Assembly: GCA_947453795.1 (NCBI GenBank) | Contig: CANGIC010000003.1 | Coordinates: forward strand, 1 to 43,522 | Direction of reading: 5' to 3' | Length of the DNA: 43,522 bases | Source of the DNA: Flavobacteriales bacterium | GTDB lineage: Bacteria; Bacteroidota; Bacteroidia; Flavobacteriales_D; Crocinitomicaceae | In this document: in pieces, positions 1 to 8,387 of the stretch | Position numbering within the stretch: position 1 is the first letter of the stretch | Layout of the letters: the number at the start of each line of letters is the position of its first letter | Made by a program: the position numbers and the translations under genes | The notes under the pieces: model-generated | The model's database searches: none | What the model was told of the DNA's origin: nothing | Seen by the model: the letters and a program-made list of their open reading frames with translations, nothing else

Positions 1-576
1 ACTGTTGTGGATGCCGATGATTTAATTGCTGAGGTGGTTGAAAAGGCAACAGAAATGACGCGTGAACGAGGTCATTTGGAAGGGATGACAGATGAGGCGA
101 AGCACCATTTGTTCAGTATGATTGGTCTTGGAGGACTGAAATACTATCTGTTGAAAGTAGATCCTAAAAAGCGCATGTTGTTCAATCCGGAAGAATCCAT
201 CGAATTGAATGGAAACACGGGTCCTTTTATTCAATATACTCACGCGCGAATTTGTTCTCTACTCTCAAAAGCCAAATATACAGCGCAATCCATTGATTCT
301 TGTGCCTTGAGTGACGAAGAAAAAGAGGTGATTAAATTATTGACTGAATACCCCATGATTATTGCGGAAGCCGGTCAAACGCTATCTCCTTCGGTTTTGG
401 CCAACTATATCTATGAATTGGTGAAATCGTACAATCATTTCTATCAGACGATACCGATTTTAATTGAACCGGATGTAAAACTCAAATCAATGCGTTTGAC
501 CATGAGTGCCAATGTCGCAAAAGTCATCTGTTCATCAATGAAATTACTCGGTGTAGAAGTACCTGAAAGGATGTAG
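1..576 (+). CDS. argS: Arginyl-tRNA synthetase, C-terminal part (5' truncated)
   Basis: Class I synthetase that charges tRNA-Arg in the cytoplasm. Only the last 191 residues are present; the frame is open to base 1, so the gene begins upstream of the window. The visible part covers the end of the catalytic domain (the segment beginning TVVDADDLI, where the KMSKS-like region leads into the helical domain) and the all-helical DALR anticodon-binding domain, with the family-typical GNTGPFIQYTHARI segment at roughly residues 70-83 of the fragment. It ends in a TAG stop at 574-576. The next gene is convergent, so argS is last on its transcript. The family assignment is by recognised motifs and is confident; catalytic motifs such as HIGH lie outside the window. 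Confidence 0.95.
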   Translation, partial: TVVDADDLIAEVVEKATEMTRERGHLEGMTDEAKHHLFSMIGLGGLKYYLLKVDPKKRMLFNPEESIELNGNTGPFIQYTHARICSLLSKAKYTAQSIDSCALSDEEKEVIKLLTEYPMIIAEAGQTLSPSVLANYIYELVKSYNHFYQTIPILIEPDVKLKSMRLTMSANVAKVICSSMKLLGVEVPERM

Positions 577-663
577 GCAATGGCTTCGATTTTTCCGGGT
601 TTGGGCTTCGAGTGCCTCAGCCCGCATGATTTTCACTTTAGATGGAGCTGATTTATTCGTTTT

Positions 664-725
664 CTGAGGTTATCGAATGGTTGCCTGAGGTTCTCGAATG
701 GTTGCCTGAGGTTCTCGAAGGCAAC
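664..725. repeat. Three tandem copies of a 21-bp unit, with a degenerate inverted copy nearby
   Basis: Units at 664-684, 685-705 and 706-725 have the core CTGAGGTTCTCGAATGGTTGC. The first differs by one base (TATC for TCTC) and the third diverges after CTCGAA. A partial inverted copy, TTCGAGTGCCTCAG, lies at 607-620 and matches the complement of the unit at 12 of 14 bases, so the region can fold. It fills the gap between the convergent argS and DUF4159 genes. No reading frame with protein-like content is seen. Confidence 0.85.
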
Positions 726-726
726 A

Positions 727-1389
727 TTACCTCATAAACGCATACATCAGAATATTTGCGCCCATTTGCAAGGCCTCTTTGCGCTTTTCTGGGGAGTCAT
801 TGTGTACTTGAGGATCCTCCCAACCATCGCTAAGGTCCGTTTCGTAGGTGTACAAGCACAAGAGCCGTCCTTCTTCAAAAATACCAAAGGCCTGAGGGCG
901 CTTGCCGTCGTGTTCATGGATTTTAGGCAAGCCATTGAAATTGAACTTCTGATGAAAGATAGGGTGGTCGAAGGGGATCTCTACGAGTGGATTGTTTGGA
1001 AAAACTTTTTTCAGTTCTACCCGAATGAATTCATCCATCCCGTAATTGTCATCAATATGTAAAAAGCCGCCAGCGAGTAGGTAAGTGCGCAGATTTTCAG
1101 CTTCATCAGAAGAAAACACCACATTTCCATGGCCTGTCATGTGCACCATTGGATACAAAAAAAGATCTTGACTTCCCACCTCTACATAGGGAACATCGGA
1201 GGATATATTGCTGCCCAGGGATTGATTGCAAAAGGAAATCAGGTTTTTCAATGCGCTTGGATTCGCGTAGTAATCTCCCCCTCCAGCATACTTTAATACC
1301 GCCAGTTGATAGGTTCCTTGTCCCTGCACACTCCAAGCTAGGCAAATGAAACTTAAGATAAATGCGGCAATGTGAAATGACTTTTTCAT
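727..1389 (-). CDS. DUF4159 domain protein, exported
   Basis: A 220-aa protein starting at the MKKSFHIAAF methionine (1389), followed by a clear signal peptide ending near VQGQG. This start is preferred over one 15 codons upstream because it gives the signal peptide at the N-terminus and an ATGA overlap with the upstream rsmE stop. The mature part matches DUF4159: the opening YQLAVLKYAGGGDYYANP, the GGFLHIDDNYGMDEFIR segment in the middle (glycines and acidic residues typical of the family's class I glutamine amidotransferase-like fold) and FDHPIFH. The biochemical role of the family is not established. In Bacteroidota it is often near BatA/MoxR-type genes; here it is the last gene of the holA-rsmE cluster. 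Confidence 0.85.
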   Translation of the reverse strand: MKKSFHIAAFILSFICLAWSVQGQGTYQLAVLKYAGGGDYYANPSALKNLISFCNQSLGSNISSDVPYVEVGSQDLFLYPMVHMTGHGNVVFSSDEAENLRTYLLAGGFLHIDDNYGMDEFIRVELKKVFPNNPLVEIPFDHPIFHQKFNFNGLPKIHEHDGKRPQAFGIFEEGRLLCLYTYETDLSDGWEDPQVHNDSPEKRKEALQMGANILMYAFMR

Positions 1390-2099
1390 GGCTTTGCGTT
1401 TATTTTTTGATGCATCAAAACGGCATGCATACACGCATACAATCCCGCAGTTTCGGTGCGCAATCTATTTTCTCCTAAAGAGATAGGGGTATAGCCATGG
1501 CTTAAGGCCCATTCAATTTCTTCGGTAGAAAAATCACCTTCAGGTCCAATTAAAATTGGACAATTGACGGGTGACCATGCGTTTTCGATGGTCCTTTTAT
1601 CTGTTTTCTCGCAGTGCGCAATTAACCCTTTTGGGTGCTGTTGTATAAATTCTTTAAATCCAATCATTGGATGGAGGATCGGCAGATAGTTGCGTTGCGA
1701 TTGTTTCATCGCCGAAACAAGTATTTTTTCCAAACGATCTTCCCGAATGTTTTTTCGTTCACTATTTCGGCACGAAAGCAAAGTGATTTCGGTGATGCCA
1801 ATCTCTGTTGCTTTTTCAAAAAGCCATTCCATGCGGTCACTGTTTTTGGTAGGCGCAATGGCAATGTGAATGTCCACAGGAGACGTCGGGTGCTGAACAA
1901 TTTCTCTTGTGTTTATTTGACACCCTTTCGGACTAGCAACGGCAATTTCCCCATTCAGCACCAGACCTTTGCCATTAAGTACGGTTAGTTCGTCGCCCAC
2001 TTTCATGCGCAATACCCGACAGGCATGGGCCGATTCGTCGGCATTAAGCGCAAAGGAGGTTTCTTCGCCAGTTATGGTGGGGTCGTAGAAAATGGGCAT
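1386..2099 (-). CDS. rsmE: 16S rRNA (uracil1498-N3)-methyltransferase RsmE
   Basis: SPOUT-class methyltransferase that uses S-adenosylmethionine to methylate N3 of U1498 in helix 44 of 16S rRNA. The protein has 237 residues, normal for the family. A PUA-like N-terminal domain covers about residues 1-70 (including ADESAHACRVLRM). The trefoil-knot catalytic domain has ILIGPEGDFS (182-191) and SLGENRLRTETAG (207-219), the two SAM-binding loops diagnostic of RsmE. The start codon overlaps the holA stop by one base, and its own stop overlaps the DUF4159 start as ATGA, so translational coupling within one leftward operon is likely. Confidence 0.95.
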   Translation of the reverse strand: MPIFYDPTITGEETSFALNADESAHACRVLRMKVGDELTVLNGKGLVLNGEIAVASPKGCQINTREIVQHPTSPVDIHIAIAPTKNSDRMEWLFEKATEIGITEITLLSCRNSERKNIREDRLEKILVSAMKQSQRNYLPILHPMIGFKEFIQQHPKGLIAHCEKTDKRTIENAWSPVNCPILIGPEGDFSTEEIEWALSHGYTPISLGENRLRTETAGLYACMHAVLMHQKINAKP

Positions 2100-3100
2100 C
2101 AGTGCAGCATTCTGAAAATTAATTCGCGCATCAACTCACCATGAGAAGTGGAGCTGTTGCCGACTCCTTTGGATTTTAAATCATACTCTTGAAGTATAGC
2201 AATGTTTGCCGCAATTTTTCGGGGGTCAAATTGTTTTGAAGCGTGGATGAGTTCCTTGGCAACGAATGGGTGAACTTTTAGACCACTGGATACCGCTTCT
2301 GCTGACTTATTTGGTAAAAAATGGATGCGTAAGAGTTGAGAAAATAAGCGAAAAATCTGTGGGAGAACGACCACAATGTTTGTTGCTTTCGGATTGTGCT
2401 CAAAATAATTCACAATGCGGTTGGCTTTCAAAACATCTCGTGCAGCGAGTGCATTGGTCAATTCAAAAACATTGTAGTCTTTCGAAATGCCAATATTCTC
2501 TTCGATGTGTACCTCGTTGATGGTTGTTCCTGCTTCTAAAATAATGGTGAGTTTCTCGATTTCTTTGACAATTCTCCCTAAGTCATTCCCCAGAAATTCA
2601 ACCAATAAACTGCATGCTTTCGAACTCAATCCATATCCTTTGCTTTTGACATATTTCAACACCCAATCGGCCATGGAATATTCCTTAATTTTCTCAGATT
2701 TGCATACAACACCTTGTTTCTCGGCCAACTTAATCAGCTTTTTTCGTGAATCGTAGTTCTTGTATTTGTAGCACACAACAAAGATGGTCGATTCTAAGGG
2801 TGAATTAAAATAGGGCTCGAGTTCTTCCATTTTTTTGTCAAACTCTTGTGCTTCCCTTAATACGACAAGTCGTCGCTCTGACATCATTGGGTAGCCATTT
2901 AATTCAGCAAGTAAACTGGGTGTATCCGCATCTTTGCCATAAATGATGCTTTGATTAAAGTCGCGTTCGTGTTCTTGGAGCGCCCCTTCAATTATGGCAT
3001 TGGAAATCTCATCGATGAAATAGGGTTCCTCTCCGTGAAGAAAATAGATCTTCCGAAACTGACCACTGCGGATTTCTTTGATGAGCTGTAAATAGTCCAT
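2099..3100 (-). CDS. holA: DNA polymerase III delta subunit (clamp loader)
   Basis: A 333-aa subunit of the clamp loader that opens the beta sliding clamp. The sequence fits HolA throughout: the N-terminal KIYFLHGEEPYFIDE (beta1 and degenerate P-loop region), LNGYPMMSERRLVVLREAQ, the central YKYKNYDSRKKLIKLAEKQG, and the collar-domain helices containing GNDLGRIVKEIEKL and YNVFELTNALAARD. It lies three bases downstream of pepT and overlaps rsmE by one base. Together with dnaX at 17530-19250, two of the clamp-loader genes are in this window. Confidence 0.93.
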   Translation of the reverse strand: MDYLQLIKEIRSGQFRKIYFLHGEEPYFIDEISNAIIEGALQEHERDFNQSIIYGKDADTPSLLAELNGYPMMSERRLVVLREAQEFDKKMEELEPYFNSPLESTIFVVCYKYKNYDSRKKLIKLAEKQGVVCKSEKIKEYSMADWVLKYVKSKGYGLSSKACSLLVEFLGNDLGRIVKEIEKLTIILEAGTTINEVHIEENIGISKDYNVFELTNALAARDVLKANRIVNYFEHNPKATNIVVVLPQIFRLFSQLLRIHFLPNKSAEAVSSGLKVHPFVAKELIHASKQFDPRKIAANIAILQEYDLKSKGVGNSSTSHGELMRELIFRMLH

Positions 3101-3103
3101 TGC

Positions 3104-4348
3104 CTACTTGTGTTTTTCCCAGATTTGAACCAGTTCAATAAGCGTATTTACTGCCTTTTGCATATCTTGAATACTTACGAATTCATGCCGAGAATGTATC
3201 GCCATTTCGCCAGTAAAAATATTCGGGCAAGGCATGCCCATAAAAGAAAGACGCGAACCATCTGTTCCTCCACGAATTATCGCCGGCTTTGGAGTGATCC
3301 CTGCGCGATTCATGGCCTCGATCACATAATCTGTAACGAAGGGCACATGTTGCAGGACTTCTTTCATGTTTCGGTATTGCTCGGTAACCGCATATTCGTA
3401 ATGAACACCTGGATATTTGTCTACAATAGATTTTAGTATGTTTTCTAAACGGTTTTCATATTCCCCTAATTTTGAGGTGTCGTGATCACGTATAATAAAA
3501 TTGATTTCTGCTTTTTCAAGTCCACCTTCAAACGAAACGGGATGAACAAATCCTTCCCGTCCTGATGTCGTCTCTGGTGACCATTCTGCTGTAGGAAGGG
3601 CGTCAATAAACTGAGCGCCAACCTTTAATGCATTGACCATTTTATTTTTTGCATAACCCGGGTGTGCACTAATACCATGAATGACAATCTTCACGGCGTC
3701 TGCTGAAAATGTTTCGTCTTCAATGTCTCCCAATGTTCCACCATCTAAGGTATAGCCATAAGGTGCATTGACTTTCGACATGTCTAGGTGTTCAACTCCA
3801 CGCCCCACCTCCTCATCGGGCGTGAATAAAATTCGGATTTCACCATGAGGAATTTCAGGATGCGACATGAGAAATTGGGCTAAATCCATGATAATGGCTA
3901 CTCCAGCTTTGTCATCTGCGCCTAAAAGGGTCAAGCCACTTGCTGTGATGAGGTCGTCCCCAATTTTTTCCTTGAGGTAGGTATGTCTCTCGACGGTGAT
4001 TACTTGACTTGGATCATCTGGCAGTGTAATCGGTGCGCCAGTATAGTTGCGGTGAACAATTGGTTTTACATTGGTGCCACTGCAATCTGGCGCTGTGTCC
4101 ATGTGGGAACAAAAACAAATTGTTGGAATTGATGCATTCGCACTGTTCGAAGGAATCGTACCAAAAACATAACCCCATTGGTCCATTTCAACATGCAATA
4201 CGCCCAAATCTTTTAACTCTTGTTCCAGCACTCTGCCTAAATCTTTTTGCTTCTCGGAAGATGGAAATGAAGGGGAGTTAGGATCAGCGGTCGTGTCAAT
4301 TTGTACATAACGAATAAATCGTTCTTCAACGGAATGGGAATAGTGCAT
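3104..4348 (-). CDS. pepT: Peptidase T (tripeptide aminopeptidase)
   Basis: Zinc-dependent M20 family aminopeptidase that removes the N-terminal residue from tripeptides in the cytoplasm. The product has 414 residues, as usual. Metal-ligand and catalytic motifs are intact: SHMDTAPD, GADDKAG, TPDEEVGRG, the aspartate of TLDGG and the C-terminal HSRHEF. GISAHPGYAKNKMVNA marks the dimerisation domain. I chose the MHYSHS start because a TAnnTTTG box on this strand (4370-4377) lies between it and the longer candidate start at 4387. It is the promoter-proximal gene of the pepT-holA-rsmE-DUF4159 block. Confidence 0.95.
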   Translation of the reverse strand: MHYSHSVEERFIRYVQIDTTADPNSPSFPSSEKQKDLGRVLEQELKDLGVLHVEMDQWGYVFGTIPSNSANASIPTICFCSHMDTAPDCSGTNVKPIVHRNYTGAPITLPDDPSQVITVERHTYLKEKIGDDLITASGLTLLGADDKAGVAIIMDLAQFLMSHPEIPHGEIRILFTPDEEVGRGVEHLDMSKVNAPYGYTLDGGTLGDIEDETFSADAVKIVIHGISAHPGYAKNKMVNALKVGAQFIDALPTAEWSPETTSGREGFVHPVSFEGGLEKAEINFIIRDHDTSKLGEYENRLENILKSIVDKYPGVHYEYAVTEQYRNMKEVLQHVPFVTDYVIEAMNRAGITPKPAIIRGGTDGSRLSFMGMPCPNIFTGEMAIHSRHEFVSIQDMQKAVNTLIELVQIWEKHK

Positions 4349-4369
4349 TTTTGTCAGTTTGTTTGCATT

Positions 4370-4377
4370 CAAAAATA
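4370..4377 (-). promoter_or_regulatory. -7 promoter box for pepT operon
   Basis: The minus strand reads TATTTTTG, matching the Bacteroidota TAnnTTTG element, about 21 bases before the pepT ATG. A convincing -33 TTTG was not found at the expected spacing. Confidence 0.5.
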
Positions 4378-4480
4378 ACCAATTCAAGCCAATTTAAGAC
4401 GAAAATGCATGAAAAAATCTTTGGTTTTATAATGCCAACAGGAACCTTAAAAATGGTGTTTTATATCCATTAAATAAAAA

Positions 4481-4508
4481 GGCGGGATGAACCTAAGTAC
4501 ATCCCGCC
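4481..4508 (-). terminator. Rho-independent terminator of the 4520-5158 lipoprotein gene
   Basis: A perfect 9-bp inverted repeat (GGCGGGATG / CATCCCGCC, loop of 10). On the minus strand it is followed directly by TTTTTATTTA. It lies 11 bases past the lipoprotein stop codon. Confidence 0.85.
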
Positions 4509-4519
4509 ACAACGATTGT

Positions 4520-5158
4520 TTAGTTGGCTGACACCACATCTGGATCTGCTGGAACGGTCCCTGGGCAATAGGTATAACTGTGAATAAACACCCGGCCTTT
4601 CTGGTCGGCGCCATAAAATTTGCCTTCAATCCATGCTTGAGAGAGTCGAGATGCCTCTTTGTCGCTCATGCTTGTTGGAATCAAGGGACGGACTTCGGCC
4701 ATCAAACTAATCATTGCTGTGCGAGGAACCTGTTTCAAGGGAACTTGAAAAGTGCGAATGTTGCACAATTTCTTTCCGATAATTTTAAAGTTGAATGAGC
4801 TATATTGTGGATTCCCCCAGTCGGTCAAAGGGATCTCGTCAAATGTCTTGCAGATGTTCATGTACATATCTTCAATGTAGCGACCATTTTGAGCGTAGAC
4901 GCTAACAATTAAATACTTATCGGTGTTATAAATCATCGATTCCGCAACTACGGCACCGTGCGCATCTAATACGGGCTTGTTGATCAGTTCGCCGCAAAAA
5001 TCTGCGGGCATCACCACTTTTTTTATTTCAACATCCTGAGATGCTGTTGAAAGTCCCGGGGTGAACGATTCCTTTTCACAGGAATACACGGAAACGGCTG
5101 CGATTCCAGCGGCAAAGAATGTGCTCGCAATGAGGAATCTAAATCTTGAATGGTTCAT
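4520..5158 (-). CDS. Putative lipoprotein of unknown function
   Basis: A 212-aa protein. From the chosen start (MNHSRFRFL) there is a basic N-terminus, a hydrophobic stretch FLIASTFFAAGIAAVSV, and a cysteine in VYSCEKE that fits a lipoprotein signal, so the protein is probably lipid-anchored in the envelope. The start 30 codons upstream would bury the signal peptide and was rejected. The rest contains conserved-looking but unassigned segments (DAHGAVVAESMIYNTDKYLIV, and SDKEASRLSQAWIEGKFYGAD near the C-terminus). I do not recognise a family. It is a single-gene unit with its own terminator downstream and the ndk terminator upstream. Confidence 0.8.
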   Translation of the reverse strand: MNHSRFRFLIASTFFAAGIAAVSVYSCEKESFTPGLSTASQDVEIKKVVMPADFCGELINKPVLDAHGAVVAESMIYNTDKYLIVSVYAQNGRYIEDMYMNICKTFDEIPLTDWGNPQYSSFNFKIIGKKLCNIRTFQVPLKQVPRTAMISLMAEVRPLIPTSMSDKEASRLSQAWIEGKFYGADQKGRVFIHSYTYCPGTVPADPDVVSAN

Positions 5159-5251
5159 GATAGAGTGGTTTGTTTGTTTCTTCAAATTTCCGCCTTTTGA
5201 GGAAACGAACAAATGATTTTTATCATGGTTGGAGAATTCAGACCACAAAAA

Positions 5252-5273
5252 AAGCCGTCCAAAAGAACGGCTT
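5252..5273 (-). terminator. Rho-independent terminator of ndk
   Basis: A 7-bp stem AAGCCGT / ACGGCTT with an 8-base loop. On the minus strand it is followed by a run of T (complement of the A-tract at 5247-5253). It lies 22 bases past the ndk stop. Confidence 0.85.
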
Positions 5274-5295
5274 AATGTGTTTATTCGAAAATGTC

Positions 5296-5715
5296 TTAGA
5301 TGATTTCTGACGCGGTGAAATGGAAATGAGATTCGATTTCTGCGTTTTCATCTGAATCTGAACCGTGAACGGCATTTCGTCCTTTAGATTCAGCATAGTA
5401 TTTACGGATTGTTCCCTCAGCAGCGTCAGCTGGATCAGTTGCACCGATCAAGGCACGGAAATCGGCCACAGCGTTGTCTTTTTCAAGAATTGCAGCTACA
5501 ATTGGTCCTGATGTCATGTACTCGACCAATTCACCATAAAATGGGCGCTCAGCATGTACTTCGTAGAATTTTTTTGCTTGCTCTTCAGTTAGTTGAGTCA
5601 ATTTCATTGCCTTGATCTCAAATCCAGCGTTGATGATCATGTCGATGATTTTTCCCATGTGACCATTCTCGATCGCATCGGGCTTTAACATGGTGAATGT
5701 TCTGTTGGTTGCCAT
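5296..5715 (-). CDS. ndk: Nucleoside diphosphate kinase
   Basis: Transfers the gamma phosphate from ATP to nucleoside diphosphates through a phosphohistidine intermediate, balancing NTP and dNTP pools. It has 139 residues, the usual length. It begins [19 protein letters not shown], contains the substrate-binding [15 protein letters not shown], and carries the catalytic histidine in NAVHGSDS (His117). It is monocistronic, bounded by a terminator on the left and by a TATCTTTG box on the right. Confidence 0.97.
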   Translation of the reverse strand: MATNRTFTMLKPDAIENGHMGKIIDMIINAGFEIKAMKLTQLTEEQAKKFYEVHAERPFYGELVEYMTSGPIVAAILEKDNAVADFRALIGATDPADAAEGTIRKYYAESKGRNAVHGSDSDENAEIESHFHFTASEII

Positions 5716-5741
5716 TGTCTACCTTTTGTAAAATTTGGGTG

Positions 5742-5749
5742 CAAAGATA
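5742..5749 (-). promoter_or_regulatory. -7 promoter box for ndk
   Basis: The minus strand reads TATCTTTG (TAnnTTTG), 26 bases before the ndk ATG, predicting a leader of about 20 nt. The -33 element is not clear. Confidence 0.55.
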
Positions 5750-5811
5750 GGGAGAGTTTCCCAATAATTTGGACAACAATGTGGAAATTAAGTGAGTCAA
5801 TCTGTTAAACT

Positions 5812-5844
5812 TTTGTAATGGCGTTGGCTCTTGATGTATATTTG
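5812..5844 (+). promoter_or_regulatory. Promoter of the ZIP transporter gene
   Basis: TTTG at 5812-5815 and TATATTTG at 5837-5844 are separated by 21 bases, a good match to the Bacteroidota -33/-7 consensus. The start codon follows 17 bases later. Confidence 0.65.
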
Positions 5845-5861
5845 TATAAAATTCGTTTTCA

Positions 5862-6686
5862 ATGCACGCTTTAGAGCAATATGTCAAAGAGTTAGACCCT
5901 GTAATGGCCGCGCTACTAGCGACTATTTTTACATGGTTGATGACGGCTGCAGGCGCTTCATTGGTATTCTTCTTCAAAAACATGCACCGTGGTTGGTTGG
6001 ATGCGATGCTCGGTTTTACTGGTGGTGTGATGGTAGCTGCAAGTTTTTGGTCTTTGCTAAATCCTGCCATTGAAATGTCGGAACGTATGTATCCAGGATA
6101 CTCCTGGATGCCAGCGGCCGTAGGATTTTTGCTTGGCGCACTTTTCCTCTTCTTTTTGGATAAAAAATTACCGCACTTACATATCAATTTTGCCGACCAT
6201 GAAACGGAAGGTGTCAAAACGCAACTCCATAAAACGGCCCTTCTCGTATTGGCCATTACACTTCATAATATTCCAGAAGGTCTAGCCGTTGGTGTTTTAT
6301 TTGGGGCCGCTGCGCACGGCATGCCAGACGCAAGTATTGCTGGTGCGATTGCTTTGGCGATAGGGATAGGGATTCAAAATTTCCCAGAAGGCTTTGCCGT
6401 AGCGATGCCGCTTAGAAGGGCAGGAGCGAGCCGGTTTAAGTCGTTTTGGTACGGACAATTGTCGGCGATTGTAGAACCCATTGCCGGAGTAATTGGTGCT
6501 GTCGCTGTTATTTATATGGAACCCATCTTGCCATTTGCCTTGGCGTTTGCTGCAGGTGCAATGATCTTTGTGGTGGTGGAAGAGGTGATTCCCGAAACGC
6601 AACGCGATAAATATACGGACCTAGCAGTATTGGGTTTTATCGGCGGATTTCTGGTCATGATGGTACTCGATGTCGCTCTTGGCTAA
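5862..6686 (+). CDS. ZIP family divalent metal transporter (ZupT-like)
   Basis: An inner-membrane importer of zinc or other divalent cations. It has 274 residues with about eight hydrophobic segments. The two metal-site helices are plain: LHNIPEGLAVG (His135 to Gly140) and QNFPEGFAVA (172-177), the paired H/QN-PEG motifs of the ZupT/GufA branch. EEVIPE in the following helices is also conserved. A soluble histidine-containing loop (LPHLHINFADHETEG, about 103-117) lies between transmembrane segments 3 and 4, where many ZIP proteins carry metal-binding residues. It is transcribed alone and is divergent from ndk. Which metal it carries cannot be read from the sequence. Confidence 0.92.
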   Translation: MHALEQYVKELDPVMAALLATIFTWLMTAAGASLVFFFKNMHRGWLDAMLGFTGGVMVAASFWSLLNPAIEMSERMYPGYSWMPAAVGFLLGALFLFFLDKKLPHLHINFADHETEGVKTQLHKTALLVLAITLHNIPEGLAVGVLFGAAAHGMPDASIAGAIALAIGIGIQNFPEGFAVAMPLRRAGASRFKSFWYGQLSAIVEPIAGVIGAVAVIYMEPILPFALAFAAGAMIFVVVEEVIPETQRDKYTDLAVLGFIGGFLVMMVLDVALG

Positions 6687-6737
6687 TTTTTTTTTTCAGA
6701 TTTTTCCCGAAAAATTTCGTTGAGTCAAATTAATGAT

Positions 6738-6852
6738 TACTTTTGCAGAACAGAATCATTTCCATAGTTTGATTCTGTGGGTTTTATAGTTTTAGCAAGG
6801 TTAGGTTTAGCGAAAAGGGGAACACGTTTCATTTGAATGCGTTCCCCTTTTT
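6738..6852 (+). ncRNA. Candidate small RNA or tandem-hairpin leader/terminator region
   Basis: After a TACTTTTG box (6738-6745) there is a perfect 9-bp hairpin (ACAGAATCA 6750-6758 / TGATTCTGT 6770-6778, loop 11) followed by a U-rich stretch. A second, 11-bp hairpin follows (AAAAGGGGAAC 6813-6823 / GTTCCCCTTTT 6841-6851) and ends in T. The next gene has its own promoter-like box at 6871. The simplest alternatives are two terminators for the upstream transporter gene. No match to a known RNA family is claimed. Confidence 0.35.
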
Positions 6853-6878
6853 GGTTTTCTAAAAGTTCCGTAACTTCG
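6850..6878 (+). promoter_or_regulatory. Promoter of the 6897 outer-membrane protein gene
   Basis: TTTG at 6850-6853 and TAACTTCG at 6871-6878 are separated by 17 bases; the start codon is 18 bases further on. The -33 element overlaps the end of the hairpin T-tract. Confidence 0.5.
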
Positions 6879-6896
6879 GAAAAACTTAACACCGAT

Positions 6897-8387
6897 ATGA
6901 AGTCAATTCTACTTATCTCCACTGTGCTTTTCTCGTTTTCAGCTTTCAACCAAACGCAAGGCATTGCCTATTCTGCCGTAGGAAAAGGCGTCGCGACAAC
7001 ATTCGTTACGGATTATCATTGCTTGGGGATTAACACTTCAGCTTTGGGTTGGGGAACGGGCTACGCTGGAAAGTCTACCACCATGGGAATGACTGAATTT
7101 GGATTTGGCGTTTATTCGGATGCCATGAACAGTGCGAAATTGAAGAAGTTCTTCGGGGCAGTCAAAGATCAAGCGTTAGGAGCTAATCCTCCGCCGTATG
7201 ATTGGAATGCACAACGCGAAGCAGCGGGAGATTATGCGCAAGCGGGTGTTTCGATGTTCTTAAACTTGAATTGGTTTGGATTTGCTTACCAAAACGAAAA
7301 ATTAGGAGGAATTGCCTTCAATGTTCAGGAAAACTACCAATGGTATTCAAAGTTTAATCAACAAACAACAGACATTCTGTTCCGAGGCAAGTTTTCTTCG
7401 TATTTCGACTCCCTCAAAATTGTGTTGAATGGCGACACGTCAATGATAGCCAATGCAGCAAATCTTTCTTCGGACACCCTTAATGCGGTTGTTTTGGGTT
7501 CCATTTCTCACCCTCTAAAGTTGAGTGCGATTACCAATGGTTCTGAAATCCGTTCGGTGTGGAATCGCTATTACAACTTCGGCTATGGTAGAAAATTGTT
7601 TGGTAAGGATTCTGTTTTTGTGGTGTATGGGGGTGTCGGTGGTCGATTTATTCAGTCTATGGCGATGTTCAATATGCAGTCAAATGAAAATGGGTTGTAC
7701 ATGTATTCATCGGTAACGCCTCGATTCAATATCGATTATGGAAATGTAGCCATGTCAAACCCTTCGACATTTCTGCAATCGGGTAATTTTCCAAAGTCCG
7801 TCGGAAATGGATATGGAATTGACTTCTCTTTAAGTGCCATTTTATTCAATAAGTTGAAAATTGCTGCGTCTATAAATAACATTGGACAAGTGGTTTACAA
7901 TAGAAATGTGTACAAAGTAAACGATACACTTTTGTCTCAAGTTTCGGTCAATGGGCTATCCGATTACAATGTAACGCAATCCATTAATCAGCTTTTACGG
8001 GATGGTGGGATGCTTTCGTTGCAAGGTCAAGAGAAATACATATTGAAAAATGCCGCTGATTTTAGAGTTGGCGCAAGCATGGATTTTGGTAAAATCTTTA
8101 CGGTTGGTGTGGATATTGTCGCTCCATTCGACCGCACTCGTCCAGGGAGTATCACCAATCCCGTATTCAGCATTGGAGGCGAATTGCGGCCAACTAATTG
8201 GCTATGCTTGAGTGCAGGTTATTTTGGTGGTGGCATCTACAAAAGCAATATTCCTGTTGGGATCAAGTTTGTGCTGAAAAATGGCGCGTATGAATTTGGT
8301 ATTTCTTCCTACGATGCGCTGAGTTTCTTCATGAACAGCTCGAACAGTTTATCTGCAGCGATGGGTGTGGCGCGGTTCCGCTTCTAG
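6897..8387 (+). CDS. Outer-membrane beta-barrel protein (DUF5723-like)
   Basis: A 496-aa protein with signal peptide MKSILLISTVLFSFSAFNQTQG. It is rich in alternating, glycine- and aromatic-rich beta segments, and ends in VARFRF, the C-terminal aromatic signature of outer-membrane barrels. The N-terminal region (NTSALGWGTGY, MGMTEFGFGVYSDAM) resembles the DUF5723 family of Bacteroidota surface proteins; I hold that family name loosely. The start at 6897 is preferred over a longer frame because it gives the signal peptide and follows a promoter-like box. The stop shares the palindrome CTAG with the stop of the convergent Nudix gene. Substrate or function is unknown. Confidence 0.8.
   Translation: MKSILLISTVLFSFSAFNQTQGIAYSAVGKGVATTFVTDYHCLGINTSALGWGTGYAGKSTTMGMTEFGFGVYSDAMNSAKLKKFFGAVKDQALGANPPPYDWNAQREAAGDYAQAGVSMFLNLNWFGFAYQNEKLGGIAFNVQENYQWYSKFNQQTTDILFRGKFSSYFDSLKIVLNGDTSMIANAANLSSDTLNAVVLGSISHPLKLSAITNGSEIRSVWNRYYNFGYGRKLFGKDSVFVVYGGVGGRFIQSMAMFNMQSNENGLYMYSSVTPRFNIDYGNVAMSNPSTFLQSGNFPKSVGNGYGIDFSLSAILFNKLKIAASINNIGQVVYNRNVYKVNDTLLSQVSVNGLSDYNVTQSINQLLRDGGMLSLQGQEKYILKNAADFRVGASMDFGKIFTVGVDIVAPFDRTRPGSITNPVFSIGGELRPTNWLCLSAGYFGGGIYKSNIPVGIKFVLKNGAYEFGISSYDALSFFMNSSNSLSAAMGVARFRF

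Noticed and set aside
5618-6256. A 212-codon leftward open frame opposite the ZIP transporter
   Set aside because: Antisense to a confident membrane protein; the translation is low-complexity shadow without motifs.
6813-6852. 6S RNA or tmRNA in the hairpin region before the barrel gene
   Set aside because: The 5' and 3' ends do not pair over a long stem with a central bubble as in 6S, and no tRNA-like end or tag frame is present.
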